64,000 nt of DNA from Sphingomonas sp. BT-65 (GTDB taxonomy: Bacteria > Pseudomonadota > Alphaproteobacteria > Sphingomonadales > Sphingomonadaceae), in the NCBI RefSeq assembly GCF_026107375.2, contig NZ_JAPCIA010000001.1, forward strand, positions 2,728,001 through 2,792,000, read 5' to 3'. The position numbers and the translations under genes were made by a program. A model generated the notes under the pieces. The model saw nothing but the letters and a program-made list of their open reading frames with translations. It did not search any database and had not been told where the DNA came from. Below, piece after piece: positions 60,280 to 64,000 of the stretch (position 1 is the stretch's first letter; each line of letters begins with the position of its first letter).

Positions 60280-61704
60280 TCAGAGCCGATAGGCCTGCCG
60301 CACCAGATTATACGCCAGGTCCTGCGCCACCGCCAACGCCTCGTCCTTCTCCAGCCGGTGCTCGGCGACGAGGCGGGCGAGGAAGGAGCAGTCCACCCGG
60401 CGGCTCATGTCGTGCCGCGAGGGGATCGACAGGAAGGCGCGGGTGTCGTCGTTGAAGCCGACGGTGTTGTAGAAGCCGCCGGTCTCGGTCACCTGCTCGC
60501 GGAAGCGACGCATCCCCTCGGGGCTGTCGTGGAACCACCAGGCCGGGCCGATGCGCAGCGCCGGATAATGGCCGGCGAGCGGCGCGATCTCGCGCGCGTA
60601 ATTGCTCTCGTCGAGGGTGAACAGGATGATCGTGAGGTCGCGCTCGTTGCCATAGGCGTTGAGCAGGGGCTTGAGCGCGTTCACATACTCGGTGCGCGAG
60701 GGCCAGTCGTCGCCCTTGGCCTCGCCGAACGTGTCGGTCACCGCCGGGTTCTGGCTGCGCAGCGCGCCGGGGTGGATCTGCATGACGAGGCCGTCGTCGA
60801 GGCTCATCCGCGCCATCTCGGTCAGCATTTGCCCGCGGAAGCGCTCGGCGTCATGGGCGTCACCCTCGCCGCGGACGATCCGGCCGAACAATGCCGCCGC
60901 CTCTGCTTGGGGGAGGTTCTCGGTATGCGCGGTCGGGTGGCCGTGATCGGTCGAGGTGCAGCCGCCATGCTCGATGAAATAGCGCCGCCGGTTGCGCAGC
61001 GCGGCGAGATAGCCGTCCCAGCTCGCCACATCCTCGCCGGTGATGCGGCCAAGCTCGGGCAGCGCCTCGCGGAAGCGGGGATGCTCGGGATCGGTGACGT
61101 TGTCGGGGCGGAAGGCGGTGACGACGCGGCCGCTCCATCCGCTCGCCGCGATCGCGCGGTGGTGGCGCAGGTCGTCGAGCGGGTCCTCGGTGGTCGCGAG
61201 CAGCTCGATCCCGAACCGCTCGAACAGCGCGCGCGGGCGGAATTCGTCGGTCTTCAGCTTGGCGTCGATCTGGTCGTAGATGCGGTCGGCATTGGCGGGC
61301 GAGAGCCGCTCGGTGATGCCGAGGATCGCGTGGAAGGCATGGTCGAGCCACATCCGGCTCGGCGTGCCGCGCAGCAGGTGGAAATTCTCGGCGAAGCGGC
61401 GCCAGATCTTGCGCGGATCGCTCTCGGTCCAGCCGCCGTCGATCCGCGGCACGCCCAGCTCCTCGAGCGGCACGCCCTGCGAGTAGAGCATGCGGAAGAC
61501 ATAATGGTCGGGGATGATGAACAAAGCCGCCGGGTTGGCGAAGGGCTCGTCGCTCGCGAACCAGGACGGGTCGGTATGGCCGTGCGGGCTGACGATCGGC
61601 AGGTCCTTGACCGAATTGTACAGCTCGCGTGCGACGGCGCGGGTGTCGGGATCGGCGGGGAACAGGCGGTCGGGGTGCAGCGACAGCGGCATGGAATCGG
61701 TCAT
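60280..61704 (-). CDS. uxaC: Glucuronate/galacturonate isomerase
   Basis: First enzyme of hexuronate breakdown (D-galacturonate to tagaturonate, D-glucuronate to fructuronate). 474 residues of the amidohydrolase-like UxaC fold: LPIVSPHGHTDPSWF with metal-binding His residues, HAFHAILGI, LEPLDDLRHH-type TTEDPLDDLRHHRA, GRVVTAFRPDNV, QIHPGALRSQNP, and the late GPAWWFHDSPEGM...YNTVGFNDDTRAFLSIPSRHD. It is last in the operon with the SDR and altronate dehydratase genes; the gap to the SDR is 6 bp. Confidence 0.95.
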   Translation of the reverse strand: MTDSMPLSLHPDRLFPADPDTRAVARELYNSVKDLPIVSPHGHTDPSWFASDEPFANPAALFIIPDHYVFRMLYSQGVPLEELGVPRIDGGWTESDPRKIWRRFAENFHLLRGTPSRMWLDHAFHAILGITERLSPANADRIYDQIDAKLKTDEFRPRALFERFGIELLATTEDPLDDLRHHRAIAASGWSGRVVTAFRPDNVTDPEHPRFREALPELGRITGEDVASWDGYLAALRNRRRYFIEHGGCTSTDHGHPTAHTENLPQAEAAALFGRIVRGEGDAHDAERFRGQMLTEMARMSLDDGLVMQIHPGALRSQNPAVTDTFGEAKGDDWPSRTEYVNALKPLLNAYGNERDLTIILFTLDESNYAREIAPLAGHYPALRIGPAWWFHDSPEGMRRFREQVTETGGFYNTVGFNDDTRAFLSIPSRHDMSRRVDCSFLARLVAEHRLEKDEALAVAQDLAYNLVRQAYRL

Positions 61705-61710
61705 TGTGAA

Positions 61711-62481
61711 TCAGAACCCTTGGGAAGCGCCGCCGTCGACGGGCAGCAGGACGCCGGTGACGAAGCGCGCGGCGGGGGAGCAGAGATAGACGGCGGCCAG
61801 CCCGATATCCTCGGCCTCGCCGAAGCGGCCCATCGGGGTGCGCTGGAGGATGCGGTCCGAGCGTGCCGGATCGCCGTCGAGCGCCCTGCGCAGCATCGGC
61901 GATTCGATCCAGCCGGGCGCGATCGCGTTGACCCGCACGCCCTGTCCCGAGACCTCGGTCGCCAGCGCCCGAACCATGCCGACATAGGCCGACTTGGCGG
62001 CCGAATAGGCGATCACCTGCGGCATGCCGAGCAGCGAGGTCATCGATGCGGTGAACAGGATGTTGCCGTGCTGCGCGGCGAGCATCGCCGGCAGCACCAG
62101 CCGCGTCAGGTTGTGTGCGGCGAGGACGTGCGTGTCGAGCATGCCCGCGAAATCCTCGACGCTGGTGTCGACCGCGAGCTTCTTGAAGTTATGCCCGGCA
62201 TTGTTGGCGAGGATCGTGATATCGCCGACCTTTTCCCGCACCCGGTCGAGCATCGCCGGCATCGTGTCGAATGCGGTGACGTCGGCGGCTTCCCAATAGG
62301 CGCCGTCGCCCAGCTCGGCCGCCGCCGCCTCGACCATATCGGGACGCCGCCCGACCAGCACCACCTTGGCGCCGGCGGCATGCATCGCCTTGGCCATGCC
62401 GAGACCAAGGCCGCTGCCCCCGCCGGTGATCAGCGCGACTTCGCCGTCCAGGCGGAAGGCCTGGGCGGGATCAAGCTGCAT
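61711..62481 (-). CDS. SDR-family oxidoreductase of the uronate operon
   Basis: 256 residues, classical short-chain dehydrogenase: cofactor motif [11 protein letters not shown], structural LANNAG, catalytic Ser (FTASMTSL) and Tyr-x-x-x-Lys (YSAAKSAY), GWIESPM and the C-terminal [16 protein letters not shown]. It overlaps the altronate dehydratase large gene by 11 bp. KduD-like 2-keto-3-deoxygluconate 5-dehydrogenase is possible; it could also be the missing tagaturonate reductase, since no uxaB is in the operon seen. Unproven. Confidence 0.85.
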   Translation of the reverse strand: MQLDPAQAFRLDGEVALITGGGSGLGLGMAKAMHAAGAKVVLVGRRPDMVEAAAAELGDGAYWEAADVTAFDTMPAMLDRVREKVGDITILANNAGHNFKKLAVDTSVEDFAGMLDTHVLAAHNLTRLVLPAMLAAQHGNILFTASMTSLLGMPQVIAYSAAKSAYVGMVRALATEVSGQGVRVNAIAPGWIESPMLRRALDGDPARSDRILQRTPMGRFGEAEDIGLAAVYLCSPAARFVTGVLLPVDGGASQGF

Positions 62482-63691
62482 TGCGGCACCCCCGGTCGAG
62501 ATCCGGTGTGTCCTGGTGCTTGTACATCACGAAATACTCCCGATGCCCGAGCGCCTCGGGCTTGCTTGGCTGGCCGCTCGCGACATCGGCGACCATCGCG
62601 CCGAGCTCGTCCGCGCAGGCGTCGAGGGTGAGTTCGCCCGCCAGCACGCGGCCGGCGTCGAAGTCCATGTCCTCTTCCATCCGGGCATAGGTGCGGCTGT
62701 TGCCGGTGACCTTGACCAGCGGTGCGATCGGCGATCCGATCACGCTGCCGCGCCCGGTGACGAACAGCACGATCTGGCTGCCGCCGCTGACCAGGTCCAT
62801 GATCCCTTCGGTGTCGTTGGGGTTGGTGTAGCCGAACTGCATGAAGTGCGGGTCGGGCACCGAATCCATCACCCACAGGCCGGGCCAGGGCGGCGCCTCG
62901 CCGACCTTGATCACGCCCTGGATCGGGCGCGATCCGCTCTTGGCGAAGGCGCCCATGCTCTTCTCTTCGATCGTGGTGAGGCCGCCCGCGAAATTCCCCG
63001 GCGACACCGAATATTGCCGCACCTCGCGGCAATAATGCTCGGCCTTGGCATAGGCGGCGGCGAGCTCGGCGCGGGCGCGATCGTCGGCGGCGCGGGCGAG
63101 GATGATGTCCTCGAGCCCGATCATCTCGACAATCTCCTCAACGATGGCTGAACCGCCGGAATCGACGACGCGGTCGAACAGGCGGCCGACCGCGGGGTTG
63201 CCGACGAGACCGCTGGTGCCGTCGGAGCCACCGCACTCGGCGCCGAGCGTGAGGTCGGCAAAGCCCATTGGCACGCGCGGCGTCTCGCGCCGGATCCGGT
63301 CGCGAAGCTCGCGGACGATCGCCTTGCCCTTTTCGGTCGAAGAACGCGTGCCGCCGACATCCTGGATGAAGAACGAAGCGGCGGGCCGCCCGCTCTTCTC
63401 CACCGCCTCGGCGATCTTGGCTGGCTGGGTATATTCGCAGCCGAGCCCGACCGAGAGCACCGCGCCGATATTGGGATGCCGCGCGAGGCTGAGCACGAGC
63501 CGGATCGCATATTGGTTGTCGTAGCAGCCGGGGAAGCCGATGACCTGCACGTCCTCCTCGCCCGCGGCGATGGCGTGCGCGACATGCGCGGCGCACTGGA
63601 CGGTGTAGATGACGAGCACGAGGTTGCGGATGCCCTTGCGTTCGTCGGGCCGAAGCCAGCCGGTCCACTGTCGGTCGAAGATGTCAGTCAT
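62471..63691 (-). CDS. Altronate dehydratase, large (UxaA C-terminal) subunit
   Basis: 406 residues from ATG 63691. UxaA/GarD catalytic domain segments: [63 protein letters not shown] (Fe-binding Cys/Gly-rich loop) and [17 protein letters not shown]. Dehydrates altronate to 2-keto-3-deoxygluconate. Unlike E. coli UxaA, the N-terminal SAF domain is a separate gene just upstream, overlapping by 8 bp, so the enzyme is likely two subunits. Confidence 0.92.
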   Translation of the reverse strand: MTDIFDRQWTGWLRPDERKGIRNLVLVIYTVQCAAHVAHAIAAGEEDVQVIGFPGCYDNQYAIRLVLSLARHPNIGAVLSVGLGCEYTQPAKIAEAVEKSGRPAASFFIQDVGGTRSSTEKGKAIVRELRDRIRRETPRVPMGFADLTLGAECGGSDGTSGLVGNPAVGRLFDRVVDSGGSAIVEEIVEMIGLEDIILARAADDRARAELAAAYAKAEHYCREVRQYSVSPGNFAGGLTTIEEKSMGAFAKSGSRPIQGVIKVGEAPPWPGLWVMDSVPDPHFMQFGYTNPNDTEGIMDLVSGGSQIVLFVTGRGSVIGSPIAPLVKVTGNSRTYARMEEDMDFDAGRVLAGELTLDACADELGAMVADVASGQPSKPEALGHREYFVMYKHQDTPDLDRGCRNAA

Positions 63692-63998
63692 AGGCCATGT
63701 CCTTGGCCGCGCCGGTGACCACGTCGAATCCGCCCGAGCGCTCGTCAAAGCGGCTGGTGCAATTGTGAAGATGGACCCAGTCGCCCTTGCGGATCGCGGT
63801 GGCGGCGTGGCCGATCGGGATACCGAACTTCACCACCGCCGCGCCCGCCGCGATGTCCGCCAGCGCGATCTTATGCCCCAGCGCGATCGCTTCGTTGAGC
63901 GCGACCTCGCCGTCGCCGATCACGGTCACCACGTCCGAGCCGTCGCCGAGCAGTGTCGCGACATTGTCGTCGGGGTGGATGCGGAACGCGGTGGTCAT
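63684..63998 (-). CDS. Altronate dehydratase, small (UxaA N-terminal SAF) subunit
   Basis: 104 residues forming the SAF domain of Uxa[35 protein letters not shown], and the terminal HNCTSRFD. It ends at the start of the large subunit gene with 8-bp overlap. Its ATG is two bases from the window edge, so the start fits but the upstream region is not visible. First gene seen in the uronate operon. Confidence 0.88.
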   Translation of the reverse strand: MTTAFRIHPDDNVATLLGDGSDVVTVIGDGEVALNEAIALGHKIALADIAAGAAVVKFGIPIGHAATAIRKGDWVHLHNCTSRFDERSGGFDVVTGAAKDMAYD

Positions 63999-64000
63999 CT

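Overview
The window is GC-rich chromosomal DNA that reads as a sphingomonad alphaproteobacterium (Sphingomonas or a close relative). The basis is the lptC-lptA-lptB-rpoN order, the folD/DUF167/YggT/argB block, several large TonB-dependent receptors, short GC-rich intergenic palindromes, and alphaproteobacterial protein sequences throughout. No replication origin, rRNA operon, CRISPR array or insertion sequence is visible. The taxonomic call is by gene content only.

Layout. 1-5.4 kb: end of an ATP-dependent DNA ligase, an NAD pair (nadE, pncC), two divergent L,D-transpeptidases and an acyltransferase. 5.6-13.9 kb: small housekeeping genes (csaA, GFA, ung), a His/Glu-rich TonB-dependent receptor, folD, argB, a lone barstar homologue and a YhhQ-type transporter. 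14-27.8 kb: nucleoside transporter, 3-hydroxyacyl-CoA dehydrogenase, a predicted ATPase, glutaminyl cyclase, an RGG/tandem cold-shock protein, a TerC protein, a short RNase D, the LPS-transport genes, rpoN, dapB, nth, and one tRNA-Arg(CCG).

27.9-40.8 kb is flanked by the intact tRNA-Arg and an exact 27-bp copy of its 3' end, the usual footprint of tRNA-targeted integration. Inside are a phage-type gene remnant, an ECF sigma/anti-sigma/S8 protease group and the most notable locus of the window: a sigma-54-controlled RNA-repair system. Its order is rtcR (divergent activator), then rsr (Ro60-like) - three tandem Y RNA-like genes - rtcB - nucleotidyltransferase - rtcA. The three RNA genes lie in the 470 bp between rsr and rtcB. 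Each has a terminal stem whose base pairs differ in sequence yet keep pairing, a GACTAC motif, a tRNA T-arm, and in two clear cases a D-arm-like segment downstream of it in permuted order. Two unknown genes (a probable lipoprotein and a helical protein) lie next to the distal att-like copy.

41-64 kb is carbohydrate-use territory. A TonB-dependent receptor, two S1 sulfatases and an esterase run in one direction. Divergent from them are a LacI regulator, a GH65 phosphorylase-family enzyme, beta-phosphoglucomutase and an MFS transporter. Three matching LacI-type operator candidates tie these together. The right end is a pectin/uronate module: a second TonB-dependent receptor behind a perfect palindrome, a GH28 polygalacturonase-family enzyme, and a uronate operon (two-gene altronate dehydratase, an SDR, uxaC). 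A rhamnogalacturonan-acetylesterase-like protein lies at 41 kb.

No similarity search was possible. Family calls come from motifs and recalled family features. Starts were chosen by ribosome-binding sites, overlaps and signal peptides where these were decisive.
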